Part shown: positions 51,468 to 60,329 of the stretch, one piece after another | How the letters are laid out: each line of letters opens with the position of its first letter | How positions within the stretch are numbered: the stretch's first letter is position 1 | Source of the DNA: Fimbriimonadaceae bacterium | Lineage (GTDB): Bacteria > Armatimonadota > Fimbriimonadia > Fimbriimonadales > Fimbriimonadaceae | DNA length: 64,000 nucleotides | NCBI GenBank assembly: GCA_026129685.1 | Contig: JAHCHO010000006.1 | Coordinates: 124,001-188,000 of the forward strand | Direction: 5' to 3' | Translations under genes and position numbers: made by a program | The notes under the pieces: generated by a model | Seen by the model: only the letters and a program-made list of their open reading frames with translations | What the model was told of the DNA's origin: nothing | Databases searched by the model: none

Positions 51468-54400
51468 TCACAGCTTGATCTGGTAGTTGAGGTAGATCGT
51501 CCAGTTGTTCCTGTGGAAGCCTTCGGCGATCGAATGCTCGTAAGCGACGTTCCCGGCGAAGATGCTGAACATCTGGTTCGGCCCCGGCTTCTGGTCGAAG
51601 CGCAGGTGGTACCGGTGTTGGGTCTGGCGCTTGCCGTTCTGGTCCTTCTGTTCGACGCCGTAGAAAAGGCTGAGCGGGGAGCCGCTCTTGGCGAAGAGCT
51701 GGAGGTCCATGCCTCCGATTCGAGACATGAACTTCTTGTCGCGATCCAGCAGTTCTTCCCAACTGAAGCCGAACTTCGTGTTCGGATTGCGCTCGAATCC
51801 GAGGCGCCACTTCAGGGACTGGGACGCCTTCACGACCGAACCGAGGATGGCGTCGCCCTTGGCGATCTCCGGGTTGGTCTGAACCTGGTGCGACAGCTCG
51901 ATGCCCGCCGCCGGCCGGTAGGTCAGATTGAAGTTTCGGACGATGATCTGGTTCCCGTCCGGCATCGTCCGTATCTTGTACTCGACCCCTCCGGCCAACG
52001 GGGCCTTGGGGTTCGGGTCGGTAATGAAGAAGTACTTCCGATCGATGGCGCGGTACCCGCTCTGGTGGACCTGGCTCTTGTAGGAGAAGCCAAGGGCGTT
52101 CGAGCCGAGTTTCCAGGCGGTCGACACGTCGCGGTTTTCCTTCAGCCAGTGGAACTGGTTGCGGTCCGTGTCGGCGGCGAAGCGGAACGTGAGGTCGCGG
52201 AACGGCCCGAAGCTCAACGGCTTTACGGTCCCGAACTGGACGTTCCCGACGTGCCGATCCTGCAACGTATCGTCCACCCGGTCCCGGTTGTAGGTCGCGG
52301 AATCGATCTGAATTCCGCCCGCCTGCCCGGGCGAGATCGAGAGGTCGGACTTCATCGTCGCGCCGCCGGCATCGCCCTTCAGATGCCGATCCACCCCGTA
52401 CTTCAGGCGGATGTTCTTGCCGAAGTCGTACCAGAATCCGTACGTTCGTTTGCGCTCGTCCTTGTCCTCGCCCTGCCGGTCGATGCTCACGTCGGAAACC
52501 GTCACCCCGACCCGCTTGCTCAACTCCTTGCTCACGGTGTTCGCGCTGACGTTCTCCTTGTCGCCGTTCTCGTAGTCGGTGCGAATCTGCTCCGTCTTGA
52601 AGCCGGTGGACTTGTCGAGCTTGGTTTCCCAGCCGACGTAGGTCTTGCGCACGTCCGGTTGCTTCGCGTCCTTCCCTTCGTAGTCGATCGTGTCGGAAAC
52701 GTAGCTGAGCGAACCCAGCCGACCAAGATCGCGCTTGAGCGAGAAGATCTGTTGGTCCTGGGCGTACAACAGAGTCGAGGGGTCGTCGTCCCTCCGCTGA
52801 AGGTGCGTGTAGCCGAATTGCGTCTTCTTGTCGATCGCGTACTCGAGCTTCGTGGAGCGGAAGTAGCGCTGTTGCTCCAGGGTCTCGTTCTTCGCGTCGA
52901 ACCAGTAGGCGGCCAGCGTCAGGTTCGGCAGAATCTTCCAGTTGGCAACGATGTCGCGCTGGTTGAACCCGCGGATCGCGTAGAGCAGGTCCTTCTCCGG
53001 GTCCACCAGCTGGCGCAAATTGTCGAAGCCGGGGTCCACGTCCCGCGTGATCACCTTGACGTCGAGGGTCTTGCCCTGAAGCGAGGTCTCGGTGCGATGG
53101 ACGTCGCCCTGCGCCGAGGACACCACCGTCGAGGCGTAACCGACCTTGCCGAACCGTCGCAGGTTCGCCGCGAACGCCAGGTCGAGCCGGTCGAGGCCGG
53201 AAATCGCGCCGAGCTGAATCCGTTCCTGATCCGTCAACCGCGCGAACTCGGCGAAGCCGTCACCCGAGCGTTGGTTCCGGTAGCTGAACGTCGTGTCCTT
53301 GTTGCCGACCGCGAGCGTTCCGACCGTCGCCCCGTCCTTCTTACCCTTGAGTTCGAGGGCGTCGAAGCGCAGGTTCCATCCCTTGAACGGCTCGCCGCTG
53401 ATCCGGGTCATCTGCCGATCCAGCCCAAATCCGCCGACGAGCTGACCCGGCTCGTTGCCCTTGAACGGGAGGCCGCCCGGCTGGTACATCTTGCCGACCT
53501 TCTGGAGGTTGGCGGCGACCTCGTCGGGCCGCATCGACCCGCCCTGCTTGAACCCATCGTCCATTTTCATGGTCGAGGTTTCCAGACTGAACGGCCCGAC
53601 CTTCGCGAGCAATTCGGCGGTCTGGAACTCGCCGCCATCAGACTTGATCTTGTTGAGGGCGTACTTGATCGGCGCGCCCGTCCCGAACATCGCTGTCTCG
53701 ACGCCGATCCACTGGCGGCGGAGTCCTTGCTCCCGCGCCCACTGGCCCTTCTCCGCGTCCATCAGCCCGCCGAACTTGGTGAACCCCTTCTCGACGTGCT
53801 GGTCGCCGATCCGGAAGTTCGACTTCGCCACGTTCAACTCAAAGTCGCGCCGGAAGATACCGTTACCGGAGAAGTCCTCGATCTTGCGGGCGTTGTACTT
53901 GAGCCCGGAGGTCTTGTCCTTGAACTCGAGGCCCAGGTTCTCGCGTTCGATCCCGCGCTCGTTCTGGAGTACCGCCCGGTCGGCTTCGGCGATGTCCTTG
54001 AAGGAGGCGAACTTTTCGTCCACCTTGCGCGCGTCCCAGTTGAGCGTCAACCCGCCGCTCTGGAAGCCGAGGGTCCGCCATTCCAGGGCGCCCTTGTCGT
54101 CGGTCACCGTGCGGTAGGACTGGCTGAACTTGCCGAACCCGAGGGCAACGTCTTTGAGGCTGTAGCCCTGGCGCGTGAGGCCCTTCTCCTTCGCCAACTG
54201 GTCGACGTTGGCGTTCGGGTTGTTGCCGCGCACCGACTGGAAGCCCGCGAAGTTCTTGCTGATGTCCTGGTAATCGACTTCGAAGGTTCCGCCCTGGACC
54301 TTTGTGCCGAAAGTCTGCTGGATGAAGTGCGCGCGGCCGGTATCGGTCGCCTGCTTCTGCCCCTCCACCTCGTAGCCGGACCGGGCGTCCGTGCGCTGCC

Positions 54401-54968
54401 GGTCGCCCACCAGGTACATGCCGGTCAGCTTGGAACTCCCCCCGAAGCTGAAGGCGTTGTTCAGCCCGTACACGTTCGAGCGTACGACCGACCCGTCCTG
54501 AAGGCGCTCCGTCATCCCGAGGCCGAGCACCATGCTCATCGAGCCGGGTACCAAATCGAACCGGATGCCGTTGAGGGCGGTCGCGATCTTGTCCTTGCCG
54601 GTGGGTTTCGCCTGGGGGTCGTAGCGGTAGACGGCGCGAAGCGAATCGCCCTGCCGAACCGGGACCATCAGAAACACGACGCCGGATTCGGCGTCCAGAT
54701 GGTAGTCCCGGCCGCGTTTCAGGACCCGCCCGGACAGCTCAACCTGCTCGGAGCCCAGGACAACGTTGCCGTGCCGCAGGGCGACGCCCGGAACCGAGCC
54801 GTCCACGGGGACGAGGTCGATGGACTGGAGCCCGCCCACGCTGGGGGTCAGCTTCTCGGTGGCGGCCCCGTCAAGCTCGAACAGCGACTGGCCGTGGCTC
54901 CACGCTCCAAGCGTGGCCACTAGACCCATCGCGCAAATTCGTAGCTTCGGCACTTGCATGGCCTCCAT
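51468..54968 (-). CDS. Very large predicted outer-membrane beta-barrel protein
   Basis: A 1166-residue exported protein of no named family. A signal peptide ends near WSHGQS. An N-terminal domain of about 120 residues (ELSGRVLKRGRDYHLDAESG, VFLMVPVRQGDSLRAVYRYD) resembles an Ig-like plug or carboxypeptidase-regulatory-like fold. Almost all the rest is alternating hydrophobic/polar strands with frequent aromatic girdle residues (FRFAADTDRNQFHWLKE, YRAIDRKYFFITDPN), as in large beta barrels, ending with NWTIYLNYQIKL, a barrel-like last strand. Charged GxxF/LG elements recur. ATG 54959 is an alternative start. LptD- or TamA-like roles cannot be distinguished from the sequence. Confidence 0.65.
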   Translation of the reverse strand: MEAMQVPKLRICAMGLVATLGAWSHGQSLFELDGAATEKLTPSVGGLQSIDLVPVDGSVPGVALRHGNVVLGSEQVELSGRVLKRGRDYHLDAESGVVFLMVPVRQGDSLRAVYRYDPQAKPTGKDKIATALNGIRFDLVPGSMSMVLGLGMTERLQDGSVVRSNVYGLNNAFSFGGSSKLTGMYLVGDRQRTDARSGYEVEGQKQATDTGRAHFIQQTFGTKVQGGTFEVDYQDISKNFAGFQSVRGNNPNANVDQLAKEKGLTRQGYSLKDVALGFGKFSQSYRTVTDDKGALEWRTLGFQSGGLTLNWDARKVDEKFASFKDIAEADRAVLQNERGIERENLGLEFKDKTSGLKYNARKIEDFSGNGIFRRDFELNVAKSNFRIGDQHVEKGFTKFGGLMDAEKGQWAREQGLRRQWIGVETAMFGTGAPIKYALNKIKSDGGEFQTAELLAKVGPFSLETSTMKMDDGFKQGGSMRPDEVAANLQKVGKMYQPGGLPFKGNEPGQLVGGFGLDRQMTRISGEPFKGWNLRFDALELKGKKDGATVGTLAVGNKDTTFSYRNQRSGDGFAEFARLTDQERIQLGAISGLDRLDLAFAANLRRFGKVGYASTVVSSAQGDVHRTETSLQGKTLDVKVITRDVDPGFDNLRQLVDPEKDLLYAIRGFNQRDIVANWKILPNLTLAAYWFDAKNETLEQQRYFRSTKLEYAIDKKTQFGYTHLQRRDDDPSTLLYAQDQQIFSLKRDLGRLGSLSYVSDTIDYEGKDAKQPDVRKTYVGWETKLDKSTGFKTEQIRTDYENGDKENVSANTVSKELSKRVGVTVSDVSIDRQGEDKDERKRTYGFWYDFGKNIRLKYGVDRHLKGDAGGATMKSDLSISPGQAGGIQIDSATYNRDRVDDTLQDRHVGNVQFGTVKPLSFGPFRDLTFRFAADTDRNQFHWLKENRDVSTAWKLGSNALGFSYKSQVHQSGYRAIDRKYFFITDPNPKAPLAGGVEYKIRTMPDGNQIIVRNFNLTYRPAAGIELSHQVQTNPEIAKGDAILGSVVKASQSLKWRLGFERNPNTKFGFSWEELLDRDKKFMSRIGGMDLQLFAKSGSPLSLFYGVEQKDQNGKRQTQHRYHLRFDQKPGPNQMFSIFAGNVAYEHSIAEGFHRNNWTIYLNYQIKL

Positions 54969-54972
54969 GCTG

Positions 54973-54978
54973 AGTATA
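54973..54978 (-). promoter_or_regulatory. -10-like hexamer (TATACT) next to the start of the barrel gene
   Basis: On the minus strand TATACT ends four bases before ATG 54968 and 13 before ATG 54959. Transcription would begin at or just after the first ATG, so the transcript would be leaderless or nearly so, and ATG 54959 may be the true start. No -35 consensus is visible. Confidence 0.35.
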
Positions 54979-55177
54979 GGCCCATCCGTGGGCGAAAAAC
55001 CCGTTGTCCGGCATATTCTATGACGAACCTGGCTTGAATCTGGTTTCGCCTTGTCGCAGGGACGTCCGATACGGCCCGAAACGAGCCGTTCCGCACGCCC
55101 GGACATCCCTCTTTACGGCGCCAAATCGCCCGTCGCGGGTAGAAAGTCCCAAGCCCACCGACCGACCTTCGAAGGAG

Positions 55178-55642
55178 CTAGCTCCAGTGCCAGGCGTCGT
55201 CCCCGCGCAAGGTCTGAATGTAGTTCAGTTGGCCGCTGTGGTACCAAAGGTGCATCGCCACGAACTGGAAGCGCTCGAATCGGGTGGTCTCGCCCCGCTC
55301 CGTCCGTACGGTCGCTTCGATCGCCTCGGCGGAAAGCGCTTCCGCCGTCGCCACGATCGCCTGGCACGATCGGTCGAACGCTGCGATCACCGCCTCCTTC
55401 GACCGGAAGCCCTCCGGTGCCTTGATCCACCCGCCCTCCGGCCAAGGTAACGGCGCCTCGCCGCGCAACGTCATCCCGATGTGGTCGTTCGCCAGGTTGA
55501 CCTCGTACACGATGTCCGCCACCGTCCGCGTCCGGTCGCCGAACCGTTGACCGAACGCCTCGTCCGGGAGCGCTTCCAGATCCTGCCGAAACATCTTGCA
55601 CGCGTCTTGAACAATGCGTACGGCGATCGCCTTGGTGTCCAT
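55178..55642 (-). CDS. DinB-family protein
   Basis: A 154-residue four-helix-bundle protein of the DinB/YfiT-like group. The three histidines that bind a metal in this family are visible: one in VNLANDHIGMTL and two in VAMHLWYHSGQLNYIQTL. Family members include thiol S-transferases and many uncharacterised proteins. The length is normal if translation starts at ATG 55642; the longer frame upstream looks non-coding. No strong ribosome site is seen. The stop lies inside the 12-base palindrome GGAGCTAGCTCC. Confidence 0.82.
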   Translation of the reverse strand: MDTKAIAVRIVQDACKMFRQDLEALPDEAFGQRFGDRTRTVADIVYEVNLANDHIGMTLRGEAPLPWPEGGWIKAPEGFRSKEAVIAAFDRSCQAIVATAEALSAEAIEATVRTERGETTRFERFQFVAMHLWYHSGQLNYIQTLRGDDAWHWS

Positions 55643-55730
55643 CGGTGGGACGTTACCCAGCCGAAACTCCCGAATCGGCGGCAGCGTCCGTAATGGTGCG
55701 ACCGTAAGAACCAACGACGAACGGACAACC

Positions 55731-56231
55731 ATGAACAAAGGACGTACACGCGCCGCGTTGTGGGTAGGGGGACTCGCGATCCTGGCGGTCGGAGTATGGG
55801 TCGCTTGGCCCTCCGCCCGGTGCCCCGTTTCGATGCCGGCAGCCTACACCTACCTCGGCTATACCCCCCCGCCCACGACGCTGGCGTTCGCCGAGATGGC
55901 CCAAAGAGACCCCGCCGACGCGGGAGGCGCCGCGAACTGGCTCTTCGAGGGCACGGGTTCGGCGGAGGTCGCGGCCCAGAGGCTCGCCGCTTACCTGAGC
56001 GCCCAAGGAACCTGGCGGCCGATTCGTTCCCGACCGAACGCGATGCACGTTTTGCGGAGTTCGGACGGCTCCTGCCTCATCGCCGTGTTTCCGAAGCGGG
56101 ATGATCGCGGCGCCCCGTCGGCCGAGGCGCATCGCGTACGGGTGAACGGGTACTGGCGCGGCCCGAACGTCCTAGAGCGCGCCTTGGCCGGCCTACCGCC
56201 GCCGCTCCTCCGGTCTCTATCCGGTCGCTGA
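55731..56231 (+). CDS. Small membrane-anchored protein of unknown function
   Basis: A 166-residue protein with an N-terminal membrane helix (ALWVGGLAILAVGVWVAWPS) and a soluble part of about 135 residues outside the cytoplasm. The soluble part has two cysteines (ARCPV and GSCLIAVF) that could form a disulfide, and the motif RLAAYLSAQGTWRPIRSRPN. I do not recognise a family. ATG 55731 follows a region without a clear ribosome site. It is divergent from DinB, with 88 bases between starts. Confidence 0.55.
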   Translation: MNKGRTRAALWVGGLAILAVGVWVAWPSARCPVSMPAAYTYLGYTPPPTTLAFAEMAQRDPADAGGAANWLFEGTGSAEVAAQRLAAYLSAQGTWRPIRSRPNAMHVLRSSDGSCLIAVFPKRDDRGAPSAEAHRVRVNGYWRGPNVLERALAGLPPPLLRSLSGR

Positions 56232-56322
56232 CCCCTCAAGAGCAGGAGTCGGGCCGACGATCGCCGAACTCGGAACGTTGGGACCGTGGCCCGCTTTGGG
56301 CACGACCGCCCCGGGGGTCCGA

Positions 56323-57360
56323 ATGCGCCAACTGTTCTCGCACGCCGATTTCGACCAACTCGCCGACCTCTGGAATCGGGTCTGCCCCCCGAAGTACGGG
56401 ACGGACGCCTCCCTGCTTCGCGACAACACCGTCGAGTCGCCGCTCTTCGACTGGGGAGCGTCCTTTATCGAGACGGAGGGCGAGCGGCCGACCGGCTTCG
56501 TGACCGTCAAGAGGTCCGCCAACCCTTCGCTCTTTCGTGGGCCGGACCCCGACGGTGCGCACATTAACGCGATCGTCTTCGAACGCCCCGAAGTCGGCGT
56601 CGACCTCCTCGCCGCCGCCAAGCGCGTCCTCCGCGAGCGCGGCGTTTACCGATTGGCCTTCGGCCAGGACTCGCGCCACTTCTTCCCCGGTTGCCCGATG
56701 GACTGCCACAACCTGCGCGACTTCCTCATTATCGAGGGCTTCGACGAGGGTCACGAGGAAGTGGACCTGGAGCGCGACCTGCGCGACTACGTTCCGCCCG
56801 CCGGTTCGCTCGACCCGCTCGGCGGCTTTGAGGCGGTCGCCGAGGCGTTCGGCACCGTCCGCCCGATCGGCGAGCGAGGCAATCCCGCCCCGATGGCCTG
56901 TATCGTTCACGACGCCGATGTCCCGTTGCTCGAGGAGTTCCTGGAGCGGGAGTTCCCCGGTCGGTGGCGGCACGACGTGATCGACAAGGTCCACCGCGAG
57001 GGCTCCTCGGCCGGCATCGTCGGTCTTTTCGAACACGGCCACTGCCAGGGTTTCGCCCTGACCCAGACCTGGACCGACCGACATCCCATCGGCGGCGCAG
57101 TATGGCGAAAAGACCTTGGCGAGCACTGGGGCAGCCTCGGCCCGATCGGGGTCTCGAAGGGCGTGCGCGGGCGAGGGCTCGGGAACGCCCTCCTCGGCGC
57201 CGGCCTCGTCAGTCTCAAGCAACGGGGCGCCCGTCGCACCATTATCGACTGGACCACGCTCGTCGATTTCTACGGCGGCCACGGGTTCGCCGTCAACCGG
57301 CGCTACAAGACCTTCGCCCTGCGGCTGGACCGCGAGTCGCCCGGGCCTTCCGGGTCTTGA
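56323..57360 (+). CDS. GNAT-family N-acetyltransferase (two-domain)
   Basis: A 345-residue protein with two GNAT-like halves. The N-terminal half (RQLFSHADFDQLADLWNRV, INAIVFERPEVGVDLLAAA) appears degenerate. The C-terminal half has the acetyl-CoA site: LGPIGVSKGVRGRGLGNALL, with R-G-R-G-L-G as the pyrophosphate-binding loop, then LVSLKQRGARRTIIDWTT and FYGGHGFAVNRRYKTF. It should acetylate an amine of unknown nature. ATG 56323 is chosen because the GNAT fold begins directly after it. Its TGA stop lies within the -35 box of the next operon. Confidence 0.82.
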   Translation: MRQLFSHADFDQLADLWNRVCPPKYGTDASLLRDNTVESPLFDWGASFIETEGERPTGFVTVKRSANPSLFRGPDPDGAHINAIVFERPEVGVDLLAAAKRVLRERGVYRLAFGQDSRHFFPGCPMDCHNLRDFLIIEGFDEGHEEVDLERDLRDYVPPAGSLDPLGGFEAVAEAFGTVRPIGERGNPAPMACIVHDADVPLLEEFLEREFPGRWRHDVIDKVHREGSSAGIVGLFEHGHCQGFALTQTWTDRHPIGGAVWRKDLGEHWGSLGPIGVSKGVRGRGLGNALLGAGLVSLKQRGARRTIIDWTTLVDFYGGHGFAVNRRYKTFALRLDRESPGPSGS

Positions 57361-57386
57361 CAAAGTAGACGCCCGTCTGCTATACT
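57357..57386 (+). promoter_or_regulatory. Sigma-70-type promoter of the HerA/NurA-like operon
   Basis: TTGACA (57357-57362) and TATACT (57381-57386) are separated by 18 bases. The -10 box ends nine bases before GTG 57396, so transcription should start near 57393 and leave almost no leader. The -35 box overlaps the stop codon of the upstream acetyltransferase gene. Confidence 0.7.
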
Positions 57387-57395
57387 CGACGCGAC

Positions 57396-58370
57396 GTGGC
57401 GTTCTGGAAAGGACTGAAAGAGAGTCGGCCGGGCCTGAAGGTCCTGCGCCAAGGTTCGTTCAAAGAGGACGACCTGCCCCGGTTCTCGTCCGACCCCAAC
57501 GCGGAAGACCCCCCGATGGTGGGCGACGAGACCCCCGAGGGCAAACCCGTTCCGCCGGCCCTCGAGAGCGGCTTCACCCACTTCATGGACGGGGCGCAGA
57601 AGGTCCGTGCGATCGCCGAGTACGAAGGCGCGACGATCTACCTGGCCCACCTTTCGGCGGCGCTGGCGAAGCGCGAGGAGCGCACGATGCTCACGCCCTC
57701 CCCCGATTGGTACCGCGGTGGCCTCTTCCTGTTCGTTCCCAGCGTGATCGAGGACCGGCACGAGTTCGGGCGACCGGGCACATGGGTCTCGGAGTCGGTG
57801 GTCGTCCGGGACGAGGATGCCGCGCGTGGCTTCGAAAGGGTGCGCGAGGTGACCGTCAAGGCGATCGACGAGCACCGCAACGGACTCGAGACCCAGTTGC
57901 TTCAACTCTTTCGCGACGGAGCGCTGTTGACCGACGGGACCCTCGTGAACGCAAAGCCGAGGAGCGGGGACTACCCCTTCGTCGTCGGCATCGTGAAGAG
58001 CCACTCCCACCAATACTTCAACTCCCACGAACGCCGAAGGGCGATCCTCGGCCTCCGAACCGGCGAGCGGAGCGGCGTGTTCGAGGTCGCTCGCGGCAAG
58101 GATCGGGACACGGTCTACAGCTTCTACCTTCGCCTCGTCGAAGCGGACGACCGGCCGGCGCTCTTTGGCATGATCCGCGTCGAGATCCCTCCCGAACGCA
58201 AGTACCTGGATAGGGTGGACGAGATCGCGAGTTGGATTCTCGCCGAACGGGCGCCGACGAGCCGGCCCGACCCTCGCCACGACAAGCTCCTCTATCCCAT
58301 TCATTGGATCGAGGAGTACCTTCGCTCGCGACAACCGACCGACGCGGGCATGTCCCTTTACACCGCCTGA
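57396..58370 (+). CDS. NurA-like nuclease domain protein
   Basis: A 324-residue protein resembling NurA, the manganese-dependent 5'-3' nuclease that works with the HerA ATPase in DNA end resection. The candidate metal aspartates are D65 in THFMDGAQKVRAIAEYEG and D180 in GALLTDGTLVNAK. K201 follows in VVGIVKSHSHQY, and the end has KLLYPIHWIEEYLRS, like the closing YP motif of NurA. The first 55 residues are a charged extension. The assignment rests on these spaced motifs and on the HerA-like gene 18 bases downstream. The GTG start has no ribosome site and follows a promoter almost directly, implying leaderless translation. Confidence 0.65.
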   Translation: MAFWKGLKESRPGLKVLRQGSFKEDDLPRFSSDPNAEDPPMVGDETPEGKPVPPALESGFTHFMDGAQKVRAIAEYEGATIYLAHLSAALAKREERTMLTPSPDWYRGGLFLFVPSVIEDRHEFGRPGTWVSESVVVRDEDAARGFERVREVTVKAIDEHRNGLETQLLQLFRDGALLTDGTLVNAKPRSGDYPFVVGIVKSHSHQYFNSHERRRAILGLRTGERSGVFEVARGKDRDTVYSFYLRLVEADDRPALFGMIRVEIPPERKYLDRVDEIASWILAERAPTSRPDPRHDKLLYPIHWIEEYLRSRQPTDAGMSLYTA

Positions 58371-58388
58371 CTTACCGCGCACATCACC

Positions 58389-60326
58389 ATGAGAGAAATC
58401 GGACGCGTCATCGGAACGGAGCGCAAGCCCAGCACCGCTTACACCTTTCAGTTCTGGGCGAGACCCGAGGAGAACCTCGGCATCGGCTCCATTGTCAAGG
58501 TCGCGGCGACGGTGGGCGACCACGACGTCACCGTCTACGGCGTCGTCGTCGAGGCGCAAGGGTTCAACGACCTCGAGAGCCCCCTCCACGAGTACCTCTC
58601 CGTCGGCGGAGACGCCGGCGCCGAACCCCCGACCCTCCGCCACGAGATTCGCGTCTTCCAGGCCGCCGTCCTGCGCCGCGAACCGGAGGAACCTGTCGGT
58701 GCCGTCCCCCTCGGCCGGGTCTACGCCGCCGAGGACGACGACGTCCGCATCGCCCTCCGCACGGAGAAGTACGCCGAGGAGTACGGGATTGTCTGCGGCG
58801 TCTACGGCCCAAAGGACGCCCAGGTGCCCGTCCATCTGCACCGCGACTTCCTCCTCGGCCCGGAATCCGGACACCTCAACATGACCGGCACGAGCGGACT
58901 TGCCGCCAAGACCAGTTACATCTTGTTCCTGCTCAAGGCCATCTTCGAGCACTACGAAAGCGGTAAGCCCGGCGACCAAAACGGGGTCGCCGCCCTCTTG
59001 TTCAATACGAAGGGTGGCGATCTCCTCTACATCGACCGTGAGCCGAAGGAGACGCTTCCCAAGGAGCACCTCGAGCTGTACGAGCGGTGCGGCATCGACC
59101 CGACCCCCTTCAAAAAGGTGGTCTACTTTGCGCCTTACGACGCCCGTAACTGGACGACCCTCGACTCGATCCGCCAGCACCCGGAACTGGAAAAGGACAA
59201 CCCAACCTGGCCTTTCGCCTTCGGACTCGAGAACATCATCGACCATTTTGAGGTGCTCGTCGGCCGTGACGACTTGGACGCCAAAGCGTCCGGTTACATC
59301 ACCTACCTGCGCGACGAGTACGTTCAAGGAAAGGGGCGCGCGATCGAGCCGGGTGGTCCCGTCGAAACCGCCAAGACGCTCGGAGAACTGACCACGATCA
59401 TCCGAAAGGAACTCCAGCGGGCGGACGAGTCCTCGGGGACCGGGAAGTTCGGCGTGCACCATCCACTCACGATGCGCAAGGTGCTGAACCGCTTGCAGAA
59501 CCTGGAGCACCGTTACTCCGGCCTCATCTCCCGCGACGGCGTAACCGAGGGTCCGCTGGTGAAGCCTCTCGAGCCCGGCACCATCTACGTGGTGGACGTC
59601 AACGAACTCGACAGCGACGCCAAAGACCTCGTGTTCGCCTCCTTCGTCAGCCAGCTCAAGGACAAGATGGAGCAACGCCAGCTCGGCGTGGACCGACTGA
59701 TCGTGATGGTGGACGAAATGAACAAGTACGCCCCCACCGGCGGCGGCGACAGCCACGTCTCGCGCGCTCTGCGCGAAATTTCCGCCCGTGGACGCTACAT
59801 GGGCCTGACTCTCTTCGGCGCTCAGCAGTTCCGTAGCCGCGTGGACAAGGAGATCGTCGGCAACGCGGCGACCCATGCCTTCGGGCACATCGAGGCCGAA
59901 GAGCTCGCCCAGCCGGGGTACAGCTACTTCACCCCCGCCGTCAAGGAGAAGCTCGCGACCCTGCCCACCGGCGACGTGCTCATCAAGCACCCCCACTTCG
60001 CCCAGCCCATCTTCGTGCGATTCCCCCTGCCGCCCTGCATGAAGGGGTCCGACGGCATGCGCGACTTCCCCGCCCAACGGGGCGTCTCGGCCAAGGAGGC
60101 GCTCACGAAGCAGGCCCTCGCGATGGGGGGCAACGCCAACCGGGTCGCCGACGCGATCGAGAGCCTCGGCGAGGGCGAGACCGACCTCATGCGCCTCCTC
60201 ACCGAGTTGCGCCGTGCCGCGCCCGGAGCCGACCCGATCGCGATTCTCGGGACCGGGAAGAAGAAGGCCTTTCGCGCCGAGCCGCGCCCGACGATCGAAG
60301 AGTCCGACCCGTTCGAAAAAGAGTGA
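58389..60326 (+). CDS. HerA-like hexameric ATPase/helicase
   Basis: A 645-residue ATPase of the HerA/FtsK group. An N-terminal beta-barrel (HAS-barrel-like) starts REIGRVIGTERKPSTAYTFQ. The P-loop region reads NMTGTSGLAAKTSYILFLL: G167 to K174-T175, with alanine where the glycine before the lysine is expected. Walker B is LIVMVDEMNKYAP with D442 and E443, followed by RALREISARGRYMGLTLFGA and QQFRSRVDKEIVGNA. The sequence GDVLIKHPHFAQPIFVRFPL near the C terminus also fits HerA. It should form a ring that moves along double-stranded DNA with the NurA-like protein. ATG 58389 lies 18 bases after the upstream stop. Confidence 0.77.
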   Translation: MREIGRVIGTERKPSTAYTFQFWARPEENLGIGSIVKVAATVGDHDVTVYGVVVEAQGFNDLESPLHEYLSVGGDAGAEPPTLRHEIRVFQAAVLRREPEEPVGAVPLGRVYAAEDDDVRIALRTEKYAEEYGIVCGVYGPKDAQVPVHLHRDFLLGPESGHLNMTGTSGLAAKTSYILFLLKAIFEHYESGKPGDQNGVAALLFNTKGGDLLYIDREPKETLPKEHLELYERCGIDPTPFKKVVYFAPYDARNWTTLDSIRQHPELEKDNPTWPFAFGLENIIDHFEVLVGRDDLDAKASGYITYLRDEYVQGKGRAIEPGGPVETAKTLGELTTIIRKELQRADESSGTGKFGVHHPLTMRKVLNRLQNLEHRYSGLISRDGVTEGPLVKPLEPGTIYVVDVNELDSDAKDLVFASFVSQLKDKMEQRQLGVDRLIVMVDEMNKYAPTGGGDSHVSRALREISARGRYMGLTLFGAQQFRSRVDKEIVGNAATHAFGHIEAEELAQPGYSYFTPAVKEKLATLPTGDVLIKHPHFAQPIFVRFPLPPCMKGSDGMRDFPAQRGVSAKEALTKQALAMGGNANRVADAIESLGEGETDLMRLLTELRRAAPGADPIAILGTGKKKAFRAEPRPTIEESDPFEKE

Positions 60327-60329
60327 GGC

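Noticed and set aside
51438-54923. Open frame of about 1160 codons antisense to the barrel gene
   Set aside because: It mirrors the codon pattern of the real gene in a GC-rich genome, is rich in Arg, Leu, Val and Gly without domains, and has no ribosome site or signal. The opposite strand has a signal peptide and strand pattern.
57303-60077. Long open frame antisense to the NurA/HerA-like genes
   Set aside because: No domain or motif is visible, and both plus-strand genes show clear family motifs and a promoter. It is an antisense shadow.
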